From assembly GCF_022701255.1 (NCBI RefSeq), contig NZ_CP031705.1, positions 5,456,001-5,520,000 of the forward strand: a stretch of DNA of 64,000 nt, given 5' to 3'. A program made the position numbers and the translations under genes. The notes beneath the pieces were generated by a model, which had not been told where the DNA came from, did not search any database, and saw only the letters and a program-made list of their open reading frames with translations. The first letter of the stretch is position 1. The number at the start of each line of letters is the position of its first letter. Source of the stretch: Microcoleus vaginatus HSN003. Its GTDB lineage: Bacteria; Cyanobacteriota; Cyanobacteriia; Cyanobacteriales; Microcoleaceae. Shown here one piece after another: positions 43,692 to 53,636 of the stretch.

Positions 43692-44258
43692 ATGATTGCT
43701 ATCCCGTCTGGGTTTAGTCCCGAAGATTACCTTGCCCTCGAACGTGATAATACCGTCCGGCATGAATATCGGCGCGGCTTGGTGTACGCGATGGCGGGAG
43801 GTAGCGATGACCACAGCCGTCTCTGTATTAATTTTATAACTGCGATTAACCTTCACCTACGCGATGGTGACTGTCAGTTTTTTTCGGCTGATGTCAAGGT
43901 GAATTATGCGGATGCGTTCTTCTACTATCCAGATGCGTTTGTCACCTGCGATCCGCGCGATCGCGAAGATCGTTATGTGAAGCGTTATCCCAAGTTGATT
44001 GCTGAGGTTCTATCCTCTTCGACTGAAAACTTCGATCGCGGTGAGAAGTTTGAGGATTATCAACAGCTTGAATCGTTGGAAGAGTATGTTTTAATCGCCC
44101 AGAACCAGATGCGGGTGGAGTGTCGTCGTCGGGTGCAGGATGCGAGTTCCGTGCGGTGGGAAACGGTGGTTTATGAAGCAGGCGATCCGGTGATGCTGCC
44201 GAGTATTGGGCTGGAGATGCCGATCGAGGAGTTATATCGGGGTGTGAGCATACTCTGA
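43692..44258 (+). CDS. Uma2-family putative endonuclease
   Basis: 188 residues, a compact Uma2 protein without a coiled-coil tail. FSPEDYLALERDNTVRHEYR begins the domain, FYYPDAFVTCDP has the PD-like Asp, and PKLIAEVLSSSTENFDRGEK the E-V core with the following Lys. LESLEEYVLIAQNQMRVECR is the downstream strand set. All expected acidic residues are present. It is the third Uma2 gene in the window and converges with the fourth. Confidence 0.9.
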   Translation: MIAIPSGFSPEDYLALERDNTVRHEYRRGLVYAMAGGSDDHSRLCINFITAINLHLRDGDCQFFSADVKVNYADAFFYYPDAFVTCDPRDREDRYVKRYPKLIAEVLSSSTENFDRGEKFEDYQQLESLEEYVLIAQNQMRVECRRRVQDASSVRWETVVYEAGDPVMLPSIGLEMPIEELYRGVSIL

Positions 44259-44316
44259 ACTCCTGAGATTCGATCGATTGAATTGCACTAACGGTTTCCT
44301 TTGGAGTAGTCACCCT

Positions 44317-45222
44317 TTATCCCAATCGCTGCACCTCTTCCACCGACAGAGAAAGCGCCTGGGCAACTTGTTCGACGGTTAAACCCATTGCCAGTAGTTG
44401 GGGGATGGCATCTCGTTGTGTTTGCTCCACGCGATCGGCCCGTTGACTTTCCGCTTCAGCGCGCTGACGCTCAGCTTCAGCCCGTTGACGCTCAGCTTCA
44501 GCGCGCTGGCGTTCCTGTTCGGTGTGGAGGCGTTCGAGTCGAGCTTGCTCGCTCCCCGTCAGCAACAAATTCCCCTGGTTATCCCACCAGCGCAACCAAC
44601 GCTGTGTCTGATTTTGATAGCTGCCTTCCCATACGCCTAACTCTACTCCCATGCGCTCGATCGGGTAATGTCCGCGATCGTTCGGTTCCAACAGGCGATA
44701 GCGGGCGTTCACCCAGTTGTAGACTTCGAGTTGGCTGGTTTTAATTGTATAGATGGCGTAGTAGGGAATGCGGATAATCTGTTCGTATACCCAAAACTTC
44801 CCTGGTTTCTGAGTAATACCTTCTGGCAAACGAGATAAGGGGGTGTTGTCGCGTTCTTCGGAACCATCCCCACTGGCTAATTCGATCGCAATTATCGGCA
44901 CCATATACTCGCGCCACAACACGTAAGAGCGGCGAATTTCTCCGTCTAATAGGGGCGGAACGTTGGGGACGTAGAACCAGTCAGGGGCTTCGGCTCCGCG
45001 TTCGGGTGGGTCGGTTTCGCGCCAGTATATCCCGCTATCTTGTCCGATCGCGTATTGTCCGTCGGGGTGAAGCGTTTGCAGTGTGCTTTCTAGGGAGTCG
45101 GTGAGCAGAATACTCTGGGGATGTTCTAGAAAGTTCTTCACGAACGTGCCGTCTGCTTCGGGGAGTTGGGTGTGATCCGGGAAGGCGGGGGGCAACCCTG
45201 TCGCCCTGAGACTTTCGGTCAT
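44317..45222 (-). CDS. Uma2-family protein with repeat coiled coil and C-terminal helical tail
   Basis: 301 residues from the ATG at 45222; an earlier in-frame ATG at 45324 adds 34 residues that look unconserved. The Uma2 core runs through DWFYVPNVPPLLDG and SYVLWREYMVPIIAIELASG, with KFWVYEQIIRIPYYAIY after it. A coiled coil follows made of three near-perfect AEAERQR units (ERQRAEAERQRAEAERQRAE), then a tail LLAMGLTVEQVAQALSLSVE resembling the helical C-terminus of PDDEXK Rpn-like transposon-derived nucleases. DNA for the coiled coil is repetitive (44440-44520). Confidence 0.87.
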   Translation of the reverse strand: MTESLRATGLPPAFPDHTQLPEADGTFVKNFLEHPQSILLTDSLESTLQTLHPDGQYAIGQDSGIYWRETDPPERGAEAPDWFYVPNVPPLLDGEIRRSYVLWREYMVPIIAIELASGDGSEERDNTPLSRLPEGITQKPGKFWVYEQIIRIPYYAIYTIKTSQLEVYNWVNARYRLLEPNDRGHYPIERMGVELGVWEGSYQNQTQRWLRWWDNQGNLLLTGSEQARLERLHTEQERQRAEAERQRAEAERQRAEAESQRADRVEQTQRDAIPQLLAMGLTVEQVAQALSLSVEEVQRLG

Positions 45223-45297
45223 GGCTGGTACGCGATCGACTCGCGATCGAACTGATGCTCTGTTATAGCCTAGCGATTGTCGATTGATTTGTGTAGT

Positions 45298-45476
45298 TGA
45301 AGAAGGAAGAAGGAAGTTCGGCAACGGATTCTGTAACGGATGTAACGGATGTCAGTCCGATGGAAGTCGGAAGTTCGGCAACGAATGTAACGGATGTAAC
45401 GGATGTCAGTCCGATGGAAGTCGGAAGAAGGAAGAAGGAAGAAGGAAGAAGGAAGAAGGAAGAAGGGAAATGCAAT
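45298..45476. repeat. Compound tandem repeats upstream of Uma2 gene
   Basis: Two copies of a unit of about 60-70 bp containing TGTAACGGATGTAACGGATG, TCAGTCCGATGGAAGTCGGA and AGTTCGGCAACG are followed by about six GAAGAAG heptamers. All six frames give only low-complexity peptides. Confidence 0.85.
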
Positions 45477-45627
45477 TAAAGCAATGGTTTCACCAGTCAA
45501 GAACGTCGCCGGGATTCGGGCGCGGTTACTACTTCTTCCTTCTTCGTTCAGCTAGAGTTATGAAAAATTAATCGAACCACATACAAAAAAATGGAAAAAT
45601 GGTGAAAACTCCCACTTTTCCAAATTT

Positions 45628-46566
45628 TTATTGTTGTGCTGTTTCCTGCTGTTGTAAGTCTTGTTCTTGCATGTGCAATAACTCGGGAACTGTTACGAAA
45701 ATGTACCCTTCATTTCTCAATCGAGCAATAATATCAGGTAAAGCTTTTACAGTTCTTGCTCGATTGCCGCCGCCGTCGTGCATCAGCACAATGCCGCCGG
45801 AATTTGCCTGCCTCATCACGTTGTCTATCAAAGATTCCGTAAGAGTTCGCCAATCAAAAGAATCAGCAGACCACATCACAACTGCATAATTTTTCTTTTG
45901 AGCATAAGTGGCCAATCCATTGTTTAAAATGCCTCCCGGCGGGCGGAACATGGATGTTTGGACGCCGGTCAACTCCTCAATTAAGGATGAAGTGCCATCG
46001 ATCTCGCGAGCAGCACCGTATTCGTTATACTGAAGGTATTCATGGTTCCAAGTGTGATTGCCGATCGCGTGACCGGCTGCTACGACCTGTTGGCCAATTT
46101 CGGGAGAATTTTTCAGGTATTTTCCTACCCAGAAGAATGTAGCCTTAATATTATTTTCCTTGAGAATATCGAGGATTTGTGTAGTTGTTTTCGGCCAGGG
46201 GCCGTCGTCAAATGTCAGGGCGATCGCCTTGCGCTGGGAATTGAGTTTCCCATGACGAATGGTTGTACCTTGAAACTGACCCGGTACGGCTGATTGAAAT
46301 CGGATTGCCTGCAATTGGGCTAGAGACTGTTGGGAAAATTCTACTCGATTGGCGATCGCCTTGGAGAACTTATTAATAGTGGACATGGGCTGTTGTTCTT
46401 GGGGCTGGGATACCGCCAAGACTTGGGCCTGAATCGGTTGCAAGGGCTGATTTGCCCGCAAGAAGTTAATCGGCCATGTCACACCCAGCAAAAAACTTCC
46501 TGTGGCTGCCATAAAAGCAACGATGAAATTTTTTCGCCGCCTCCACAGTAGTTTCAATTTTGTCAC
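45628..46566 (-). CDS. Polysaccharide deacetylase (NodB domain)
   Basis: 312 residues. A basic start plus membrane segment (FIVAFMAATGSFLLGVTWPI, residues 14-33) anchors it facing the periplasm. The NodB domain has the catalytic motif LTFDDGPWP (Asp120, Asp121), the metal-binding GNHTWNHEY (His171, His175), RPPGG, and MWSADSFDW and LMHDGGGN. It removes N- or O-acetyl groups from peptidoglycan or exopolysaccharide; all catalytic residues are intact. The gene stands alone. A tail rich in Gln ends the protein. Confidence 0.92.
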   Translation of the reverse strand: MTKLKLLWRRRKNFIVAFMAATGSFLLGVTWPINFLRANQPLQPIQAQVLAVSQPQEQQPMSTINKFSKAIANRVEFSQQSLAQLQAIRFQSAVPGQFQGTTIRHGKLNSQRKAIALTFDDGPWPKTTTQILDILKENNIKATFFWVGKYLKNSPEIGQQVVAAGHAIGNHTWNHEYLQYNEYGAAREIDGTSSLIEELTGVQTSMFRPPGGILNNGLATYAQKKNYAVVMWSADSFDWRTLTESLIDNVMRQANSGGIVLMHDGGGNRARTVKALPDIIARLRNEGYIFVTVPELLHMQEQDLQQQETAQQ

Positions 46567-46867
46567 GTCATTCTCTCCTTCACACCTTGCACAGTTAATT
46601 TGAGATTTTATGTTGATATCAAGTTAATCCACTTAAGAGGATAATCTTAAATTGGACTGTTCCTAAAAATGCTACTGGAAATAACCGATCGCGGGGAAGT
46701 CCGTCCGGATAAAAAAATTTAAGATTTGTGTGCCACGAATCCCCTAACCTATAAAAACGTGGGATGGGTGAACTTTTTCCCCACCCAGGGGACGGCGATC
46801 AAGTCGGATTCATGGCACGATATTCTTAGGGACTCAGCCCGCATCTGCCCGCGTCCCTACCTGACAC

Positions 46868-47280
46868 TGCAAGATGTGAGTTTAACCTGAGATGTTGCAC
46901 CATTCTCAATAAGCTTTTTATGAACAGGCAAGATGCCTGTTCCACAAGAAAATTCACTCTTTGGGGAACAGGCATCTTGCCTGTTAAGCGAGAAGAGTGC
47001 AAGATGTGAGTTTAACCTGAGATGTTGCCCCATTCTCAATAAGCTTTTTATGAACAGGCAAGATGCCTGTTCCACAAGAAAATTCACTCTTTGTGGAACA
47101 GGCATCTTGCCTGTTAAGCGAGAATAGTGCAAGATGTGAGTTTAACCTGAGATGTGGCACCATTGTCAATAAGCCTTTTATGAACGGGTTCTGGGGCCCG
47201 TGCCACAAGAAAATTTAGTATTTGTGGAACAGGCCCGAAAGCCTATTCAGCGAGAATGGTGCAAGAGGTGAGTTTAACCG
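46868..47280. repeat. 130-bp tandem repeat array with internal hairpins
   Basis: TGCAAGATGTGAGTTTAACC recurs at 46868, 46998, 47128 and 47260 (periods 130, 130, 132). Each unit has AACAGGCAAGATGCCTGTTC and its inverted partner GGAACAGGCATCTTGCCTGT flanking AGAAAATTCACT, so each forms a strong hairpin of about 60 bp. The last unit is degenerate. The same core is inserted in cobG and forms the element at 55411. Confidence 0.92.
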
Positions 47281-47322
47281 GATTTGATAGGAGGGCGATC
47301 GCCCGCCCCCAGCGTCGTAAAA

Positions 47323-48912
47323 TTAACTTTTAGGGCCGATTCTCTCTTTGTACAAGCCGACAATCCGATCGATAACTTCGACCACAGTCAGATTGTCTGT
47401 TTGAATTTCCACAGCATCGGCCGCTTTACGCAAAGGTGCAACCTCGCGGGTGCTGTCCTTTTCGTCCCGCAGGGCGATGTCTTGTTCCAATTGGGCCAAG
47501 CTAATATTAGCCCGATCGGTATCTTTAAGTTCTAACAGCCGCCTGCGCGATCGCTCTTGTACCGAAGCCGTCAAAAAAATCTTTAGTTCCGCATCGGGAA
47601 ACACGTTAGTGCCGATATCGCGGCCTTCTGCTATAATTCCGCCTTTTGTGCCGCAGCGCCGCTGTTCCTCCATCAGAAACTGCCGCACGGCGGGAATCGC
47701 CGCCATTTCCGAGACGCGGGATGTCACTTCCAAACTGCGAATTGCCTCGGTTACGTCTTCGCCGTTAATCTTCAACATCTTTGATGCGGGATCGAGGTTG
47801 TATTCCAAATAACTGGAACTGATTAATTCGGCGATCGCGCATTCGTCGGAAATCGGCGTGTCTGTTTTCAATGCCAGCCAAGTCAGCGCCCGATACATCG
47901 CGCCGGTATCCAGATAAAACAAATTCAAAGCAGTTGCTGCAAGGCGAGTGACGGTAGATTTGCCTGCTCCTGCCGGGCCGTCGATCGCCACAATGGGCCG
48001 GCGATTCCTGAGAATTATATTGTCAATCAAACGAGTAGAGCCAACTCTGGCGGCCACGGCTAAAAGTCCCGCTGTTTCCACAACCTGCAACGGCGTCAAA
48101 GTGTCGGGATCGACGAGTTCGGCGTATTCGAGAGCAACTGCGGGCTCTCCGGCGACTGCTGCGTGAGCGGCAGCGAGTGCGCCCGCTGCGGTGCGATCCC
48201 CTGAAGCAAAAGTTTCCGAGGCTTGTTGCAGCGCGCGGTAGAGTACGGAGGCTTGCTGTTTTTGCTCTACAGTTAAATACAGATTGCGAGAACTCATTGC
48301 CAGTCCCGACTCTTCGCGGACGATCGGACAAGCGACAATCTCTACAGGCAAATTAAAATCAAAGACCAGCTTCCGAATAATTGCTAGCTGCTGGGCGTCT
48401 TTTTGACCGAAATAAGCTTTTGTCGGCTGCACCAAACTCAAAAGTTTAGTAACAATTGCCGCGACGCCCTGAAAATGACCGGGCCTTGCTTTGCCGCACA
48501 AAACCGATGTCATCGCCGGTGGCGGGACTACTTGAGTTAAGGATGAAAGGTGAATCTCTATCTGTTTTTGGGCGGTTTGCTCTGTTTCTGTGCCGACTGC
48601 TTGATGGCCAAACATTTCCGTTGCTGAGGGAGCAAATATGGCATCAACCCCAGCTTGTTCGCACAACAGCCGGTCTTGCTCGAAATTCCGAGGATAATCT
48701 TGAAAATCTTCTGTTGGTCCAAATTGCAGCGGGTTGACAAAAATGGTGACCAGGGCGATCGCATTTTCTTGCCTTGCGCGCTGGATCAAGCTCAGATGCC
48801 CTGCGTGCAAAGCTCCCATCGTCGGCACCAAACCGACTGTCAAATGAGGTGCAGCAGACTTTTGTAAATTTAAGTAGCAGCGAAGTGCTGCAATGGTAGT
48901 AAACAGGCGCAC
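47323..48912 (-). CDS. panC/cmk: Bifunctional pantoate-beta-alanine ligase / cytidylate kinase
   Basis: 529 residues. The N-terminal PanC domain (about 1-290) has LVPTMGALHAGHLSLI (His36, His39), FVNPLQFGPTEDFQDYPR and ESGLAMSSRNLYL, so it should make pantothenate from pantoate and beta-alanine. The C-terminal Cmk domain (about 300-529) has the P-loop AIDGPAGAGKSTVTR, LDTGAMYRALTW and EGRDIGTNVFP, so it should phosphorylate CMP/dCMP. The fusion is a known cyanobacterial arrangement. The 3' end lies close to the repeat array at 46868. Confidence 0.96.
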   Translation of the reverse strand: MRLFTTIAALRCYLNLQKSAAPHLTVGLVPTMGALHAGHLSLIQRARQENAIALVTIFVNPLQFGPTEDFQDYPRNFEQDRLLCEQAGVDAIFAPSATEMFGHQAVGTETEQTAQKQIEIHLSSLTQVVPPPAMTSVLCGKARPGHFQGVAAIVTKLLSLVQPTKAYFGQKDAQQLAIIRKLVFDFNLPVEIVACPIVREESGLAMSSRNLYLTVEQKQQASVLYRALQQASETFASGDRTAAGALAAAHAAVAGEPAVALEYAELVDPDTLTPLQVVETAGLLAVAARVGSTRLIDNIILRNRRPIVAIDGPAGAGKSTVTRLAATALNLFYLDTGAMYRALTWLALKTDTPISDECAIAELISSSYLEYNLDPASKMLKINGEDVTEAIRSLEVTSRVSEMAAIPAVRQFLMEEQRRCGTKGGIIAEGRDIGTNVFPDAELKIFLTASVQERSRRRLLELKDTDRANISLAQLEQDIALRDEKDSTREVAPLRKAADAVEIQTDNLTVVEVIDRIVGLYKERIGPKS

Positions 48913-48975
48913 CGGTAGAATCTCCTGAAGGCATTCGGCAGAATGCAGAGTTTATTTGTCAGAATTTGTTCGACT

Positions 48976-49042
48976 TGACATCTTGCATCATCCTCCAGAA
49001 CAGGTAAGATGCCTCTTCTAAAAACAATGGTGCAAGATGTCA
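48976..49042. repeat. Short element with 12-bp inverted ends
   Basis: TGACATCTTGCA and its reverse complement TGCAAGATGTCA bound a 67-bp element with AACAGGTAAGATGCCTCTTC inside, a decayed relative of the 130-bp repeat family. Confidence 0.65.
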
Positions 49043-49106
49043 GTTTTATTCTACTTTCTGCCTTCTACACTTCGGATAACTTTTGTATTCTGCCTTAGAC
49101 TACCGT

Positions 49107-50252
49107 TCAGCGTTCAACTTTTGTTGGCTGCGGCGGTTCGATCACTTCGATTTCCACTCTCGCAACGCCGCTACTCATCATTCCCAGCACGCTGGCGGCG
49201 CCGGCGGACAAGTCAATGACCCGATCGCCCACATAGGGGCCGCGGTCGTTAATGCGGACGACTACGGTGCGGCCGTTGTCGAGATTTCTCACCATGACTC
49301 TAGTTCCAAAAGGCAAGTGGCGGTGGGCTGCGGTCAAATCATTTTGGTTGAAACGCTCGCCGCTGGCGCTGAGGTTGCCGTCAAATCCCGGGCCGTACCA
49401 GGAAGCCCAGCCGCTGAGGCGCACTTGAACTGGGCCCATAGAGAGGACGGCGGGTTCTGGTTGGGGTTTGCCTGCGACTTCTTCCAGGGGTGGGGCGTTG
49501 CCCAGAAGCCGGCGGAGGCGATTGGTTGCTTGCAGGGCATCTCGGCTAAAGTTGCTGGTGGTGTCGGGGAGGATTGTTTCGGCGTTGATGTTTACCAAGT
49601 CCTCGCCGTTTGCCTGGATAATGTAGCGATCGCCTTTTTCCCACTTAACGGTAATGCTGTTGGGATCGATGTTGTTGCGGGCTAGCTGGTTGAGTCTTGC
49701 TGCTAAGGTTGAGGCCCGCCAAACTGAATCGGGTTCTTGGTTGCTAGAGTTGCTGGCAATGTTTCCGACTTTGGGATTTTCTTTCGCGCCCGTTACTTTC
49801 GACGGACTGCTAGCACCGGCTTGGCTGTTGCCAGTTTCTCCCATTTTCGTGTTTGTTTCCGGATTGGCGTTCAGAAAGGTGATGACTGGAATGTTTCGCA
49901 CGTAGACTGTCGCTGCTTGTCGCCCGTCTAACTCGTGGGGCTGGATTTTGGCGATCGAGTCTCGGGCAATGTCAGCTCTTGCTTGATACTGATACTGTCC
50001 GACTTTTTGCGCTTCGACCCGACTTGCGTTTAACTGCCGGGACGGTTGGGTGGCAATTACTTGCTCGGAAACCGGAGAGTTTTGGTTGTCGGCATCTGTT
50101 GCTTGTGCGTGACAAGAGGATGCCGTTCCTACCACAGGAACTAACAGGACAGCGAGTAGACCACCAACAAATTTTTCCTTCATACGTCCATTTTTGTGAA
50201 TAGCCATTGCCAACCGAGATTGGAGGATTGGCCATTTGGCGGCGGGCCTCAA
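49107..50252 (-). CDS. rlpA: RlpA-like double-psi beta-barrel protein
   Basis: Up to 381 residues. The best start may be the internal ATG at 50183 (MKEKFVGGLLAVLLVPVV), which puts the signal peptide at the N-terminus; an ATG at 50207 is also possible. The C-terminal RlpA domain (about 285-372) has GWASWYGPGFDGNLSASGER, DLTAAHRHLPFGTRVMVRN and VRINDRGPYVGDRVIDLS, the double-psi barrel with the catalytic Asp of lytic transglycosylases. It probably cleaves denuded glycan at division or junction sites (family knowledge). The long Ser/Asn/Gln linker before it is low complexity. Confidence 0.9.
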   Translation of the reverse strand: MRPAAKWPILQSRLAMAIHKNGRMKEKFVGGLLAVLLVPVVGTASSCHAQATDADNQNSPVSEQVIATQPSRQLNASRVEAQKVGQYQYQARADIARDSIAKIQPHELDGRQAATVYVRNIPVITFLNANPETNTKMGETGNSQAGASSPSKVTGAKENPKVGNIASNSSNQEPDSVWRASTLAARLNQLARNNIDPNSITVKWEKGDRYIIQANGEDLVNINAETILPDTTSNFSRDALQATNRLRRLLGNAPPLEEVAGKPQPEPAVLSMGPVQVRLSGWASWYGPGFDGNLSASGERFNQNDLTAAHRHLPFGTRVMVRNLDNGRTVVVRINDRGPYVGDRVIDLSAGAASVLGMMSSGVARVEIEVIEPPQPTKVER

Positions 50253-50675
50253 GGATTTCTCTCTTGCCCTTCGCCATTCCCCCGTGAGTCAAAGCAAAGT
50301 ATCCGGGTGCGTTTTTGCTTTAATGCTTCCGCCCAAAAAAAATTTGGCGGAAACTTCCCTGACACTTGACAACTCATGCTCGATCCGCAATTTGTGTTTT
50401 GTTCACGAACTGCAACAGACTACCACAAACTTTTGTGGTTGGGGATCGCTGCGATCGCGATTTTCACCAAATCTTCATCAAATTTTCTCAAAACCCTCTA
50501 TCATAAAATCCTTTAGTGCCAGTGCTTACAGCCGTTTCAGTTATTCCAGAAAAATTTACAAAAATTTACAGAAATTTATTGTCTTTTGGGGGCTGCCGAA
50601 TGGCTAGTGTGAAAAAAGCTGTTTGTCAACTGTTATGGGAATAAACTAAAAACTGGAAATCGATTTGGCGGACTT
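50253..50675. other. Intergenic gap, nothing recognised
   Basis: 423 bp between divergent rlpA and purM. It has a direct repeat AAAATTTACA (near 50559 and 50569) and no gene or RNA that I can identify. It is presumably a shared promoter region. Confidence 0.5.
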
Positions 50676-51704
50676 ATGGATTATCGAGAAGCAGGTGTGG
50701 ATGTTGAGGCGGGCAGAGCTTTTGTCTCGCGCATCGGGAGTATGGTCAAGAGCACGCACCGATCGGGAGTTTTGGGCGGATTCGGCGGGTTTAGCGGGTT
50801 TTTCAGCGTTCCGGAGGGTTTAAAAGAGCCGATTATGGTTTCGGGTACTGACGGCGTTGGGACTAAGTTGAAATTAGCCCACAATCTCGATCGGCACGAC
50901 ACCGTAGGTATCGACTTGGTGGCGATGTGCGTCAACGACGTGCTGACATCCGGGGCAGAACCCCTCTTTTTTCTCGATTATTTAGCGACGGGAAAGTTAA
51001 ATCCCGAACAATTAGCTGCGGTGGTGGCCGGCATTGCTGACGGTTGCAAGCAAGCGGGCTGTGCTTTGCTCGGAGGGGAAACGGCAGAAATGCCCGGTTT
51101 TTACCAAGCGGGTGAGTACGATTTGGCGGGGTTTTGTGTGGGAATTGTCGAAAAGAGCAAATTGTTGGATGGTTCGCGGGTGCAGGTGGGAGATGTGGCG
51201 GTGGGGCTGGCCAGTTCAGGCGCGCACAGCAACGGTTTTAGTTTGGTGAGAAAAATTGCGGGCGATCGGGGTTTTGACTGGAATTCCCAACCCGAAAAGT
51301 TAGGTGGCCAAAGTTTAGGAGAAGTGCTGCTAACTCCGACTACAATTTATGTTAAACCAGTCCTCGAAGCAATTAAGAGCGGTTTAGATATTCACGGCAT
51401 GGCTCACATTACGGGCGGCGGTTTGCCGGAAAATTTGCCCCGCTGTTTGGGAGTTAATCAATCTGTGAAAATTGACAGCAATAGCTGGCCAAATTTGCCC
51501 ATTTTCCAGTGGATTGCTGAAGCGGGCCAAGTTGCCCCAGCCGATATGTTCAATACTTTTAATATGGGCATTGGGTTTGTGCTGTTGCTCGATCGCACAA
51601 AAGTAGAAGAGGCTGTTACATGGTTTGAATCTCAGGGGATTGGTGCGTTCGCGATCGGGGAAGTGATTGAGGGGAAAGGAGAATTGATCATGGATAACGG
51701 TTAA
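50676..51704 (+). CDS. purM: Phosphoribosylformylglycinamidine cyclo-ligase
   Basis: 342 residues, the AIR synthetase of purine biosynthesis (ATP-dependent closure of FGAM to AIR). [13 protein letters not shown] is the canonical start, with [47 protein letters not shown] and [15 protein letters not shown] as family blocks, and [15 protein letters not shown] near the C-terminus. All catalytic blocks are present. It is monocistronic. Confidence 0.97.
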   Translation: MDYREAGVDVEAGRAFVSRIGSMVKSTHRSGVLGGFGGFSGFFSVPEGLKEPIMVSGTDGVGTKLKLAHNLDRHDTVGIDLVAMCVNDVLTSGAEPLFFLDYLATGKLNPEQLAAVVAGIADGCKQAGCALLGGETAEMPGFYQAGEYDLAGFCVGIVEKSKLLDGSRVQVGDVAVGLASSGAHSNGFSLVRKIAGDRGFDWNSQPEKLGGQSLGEVLLTPTTIYVKPVLEAIKSGLDIHGMAHITGGGLPENLPRCLGVNQSVKIDSNSWPNLPIFQWIAEAGQVAPADMFNTFNMGIGFVLLLDRTKVEEAVTWFESQGIGAFAIGEVIEGKGELIMDNG

Positions 51705-52049
51705 TTGGTAATTAGTAGGAAGCAATCGCAGGGGGTGAAGATTGCTTCGCTTTGTTTTATGCACTAACAGACAATCTCAACCTGCATTCATTTGTGTAGA
51801 TAGATCTGCGGTTAAATTTATAATTTTGAAAGTAACCGCAGAGGACGCAGAGGAGATAGAGGAAGAAAGAGAAAAAGGAATTCACAACAGATGACTCGTT
51901 GCTACAAGTTTAAATGAAAGTGAAATAAGTTATTGTGTCTTTCAATACGGTATAATTCAAAATTAATTCCGTCACTGACTGCAAAACTAGCCGCTCAAAA
52001 GTATCTGAATCCCAAAAAAACAGAGCAACTGGAATAAGCATTAAAATAG

Positions 52050-52490
52050 GAACAAAAAGGAGATATTAGAGGAAAAATTATAATTTTGTTATTGTTAAAT
52101 AACCGACATTATCAAGCTAAAATTGCTGATTTTTTGGGTTTAATCTTACAGAAGGTGTTTAATTGGTGTATTCAGGGACATCCAGATAATCTACACACGT
52201 ACTACTATTTTCTGTCAGAAGAGAGCCTCGTGAAGCAATCTCAAACCCTTGATTTAACGCGCTGATTACGTCATTCCTGAATATATTGCTAATGGACTGT
52301 TTAAAGTAATTGAAGATTTAGAGTATTTATTACATGGCATTTCAGCGAACAGGCTGATTATTGCGATCGCACTTCCTCTCCTCCTATGTTCGCAGCATTC
52401 GGGGAATTATAATTATAGCGATCGAGTTTTTGAAATCCTATTTAACTCAATCCAGAAACATCCTCATACTAAGCAGAGATTGGACTGAGG
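52050..52490 (+). pseudogene. Possible decayed coding sequence, unknown family
   Basis: Two consecutive stretches without stops, in different frames, give protein-like sequence. The first (52050-52265) contains KIADFLGLILQKVFNWCIQG and TYYYFLSEESLVKQ and ends in a stop. The second (about 52264-52488) contains DYVIPEYIANGLFKVIEDLE and YLLHGISANRL. A one-base frameshift at about 52263 would join them. There is no clear start codon or ribosome-binding site. This could be a remnant of a small helical protein; I do not recognise the family and give it low confidence. The rest of the purM-dedA gap (51705-52666) holds ATCTGCGGTTAAA and CCGCAGAGG dispersed repeats. Confidence 0.3.
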
Positions 52491-52666
52491 ACAGAAGTTC
52501 GCGCTACAAACTTGATGATTTTGAGGACAGAAGTCCTGACTTATTAATAGGCGATCGCCAATCATTAGACTTTTTGCAAAAATAGATAATATCTGCGTTC
52601 ATTTGCGTTCATCTGCGGTTAAAAACAGAAAATCCAGAACTCTTGCAAAAAGTCTAACCACTAATC

Positions 52667-53290
52667 TTACTTAGTCTTGTCCAAAGTCCGCGCTTCCAAC
52701 CAAATAGGAACTGCAATCCAAGCAACTGCTAACAGCAAAGCAAATACCGCAAATTGAGCGGCCCAAGCTACCAACTTTTCTAAAGACACAACTTGTCCCA
52801 AGAAGTAGGATAAACTCACCATTACCGATGCCCAGCTTGCAGCACCCAGAACATTGAACAGTGAAAATTTCCAAAAAGGCATTTCTGCAATACCCGCTAG
52901 GGGGCTAGCAAAAATTCGCAGTAGTGCGATGAAACGACCCAAAAATACGGCTTTAGCTGCATTTTTGCTAAACTGTTCTTTTAAGTCAAACAGTTGTTCT
53001 TCTCGAAAGCGGAAAAATTGTCCCAACTTCAGCAGCAGTGGCCAGCCACCGTACCTGCCGATCGCATAACCAAAATTTCCCCCCACTGTAGCACCCGCGA
53101 TCGCACTGCCGAGCACAAACCAGTAATTCAGTTCCCCGCTGCCAGCTAAAAACCCGCCAGCAATCGTAATTGTTTCGCCTGGAAGAGGAACTCCCAGATT
53201 TTCCAGCAGAATTCCCAGAAATACTGCCCAGTAGCCGTAATCACGCGCAAACTGCTGAATAGTCTCTAACGATAAAAACTCAAAAGACAT
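52667..53290 (-). CDS. dedA: DedA/VTT-family membrane protein
   Basis: 207 residues. The DedA signature is present: FLGILLENLGVPLPGETITI at residues 19-38, GATVGGNFGYAIGRYGGWPL, and FLGRFIALLRIFASPLAG with the conserved Arg. Several membrane helices follow. DedA proteins are lipid scramblases or flippases and maintain membrane homeostasis (family knowledge); the bacterial substrate (undecaprenyl phosphate or phospholipid) cannot be read from sequence. Its 3' end is about 80 bp from dispersed repeats. Monocistronic. Confidence 0.92.
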   Translation of the reverse strand: MSFEFLSLETIQQFARDYGYWAVFLGILLENLGVPLPGETITIAGGFLAGSGELNYWFVLGSAIAGATVGGNFGYAIGRYGGWPLLLKLGQFFRFREEQLFDLKEQFSKNAAKAVFLGRFIALLRIFASPLAGIAEMPFWKFSLFNVLGAASWASVMVSLSYFLGQVVSLEKLVAWAAQFAVFALLLAVAWIAVPIWLEARTLDKTK

Positions 53291-53636
53291 TCGATACTGC
53301 CTTCGTAAACTTTTGCAAAGCTCAATACATTTATATATTGGCTCGATTCAGCCAATAGTGCAATCTTTCGCTGTGATGAAGAACACACTGTTGTCGCGAT
53401 CGCTAATCCAACTAAAAATTAGCCTTTCAGGCATACTAGAGGAATAGAGAATTGTTGCGGTTGCGTTCCGCGCGATCGCTAGCCAATTTCCTACTAAATT
53501 TATCACAACGGCTCTCCCCACCGATTCCCTAGCCCGATCGCGCATCCTAAAACATACGCTGAAATCCCCTGAGTCTCTCAACAGAGTCAGCAAAGAAACT
53601 AACTTATTCATACTTTACGATCGTAGGATAACTGCT
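53291..53636. other. Intergenic gap, nothing recognised
   Basis: 346 bp between divergent dedA and the STAS gene. It is rich in CGATCG/GATCGC motifs. An antisense frame of 87 codons there has no family features and is probably not a gene. Confidence 0.5.

Noticed and set aside
46868-47280. CRISPR array
   Set aside because: Period is about 130 bp, there are no short unique spacers, and the units are themselves hairpins with near-identical content.
53348-53611. 87-codon frame upstream of the STAS gene
   Set aside because: It is rich in GATCGC-derived codons, has no family features, and overlaps the likely promoter region.
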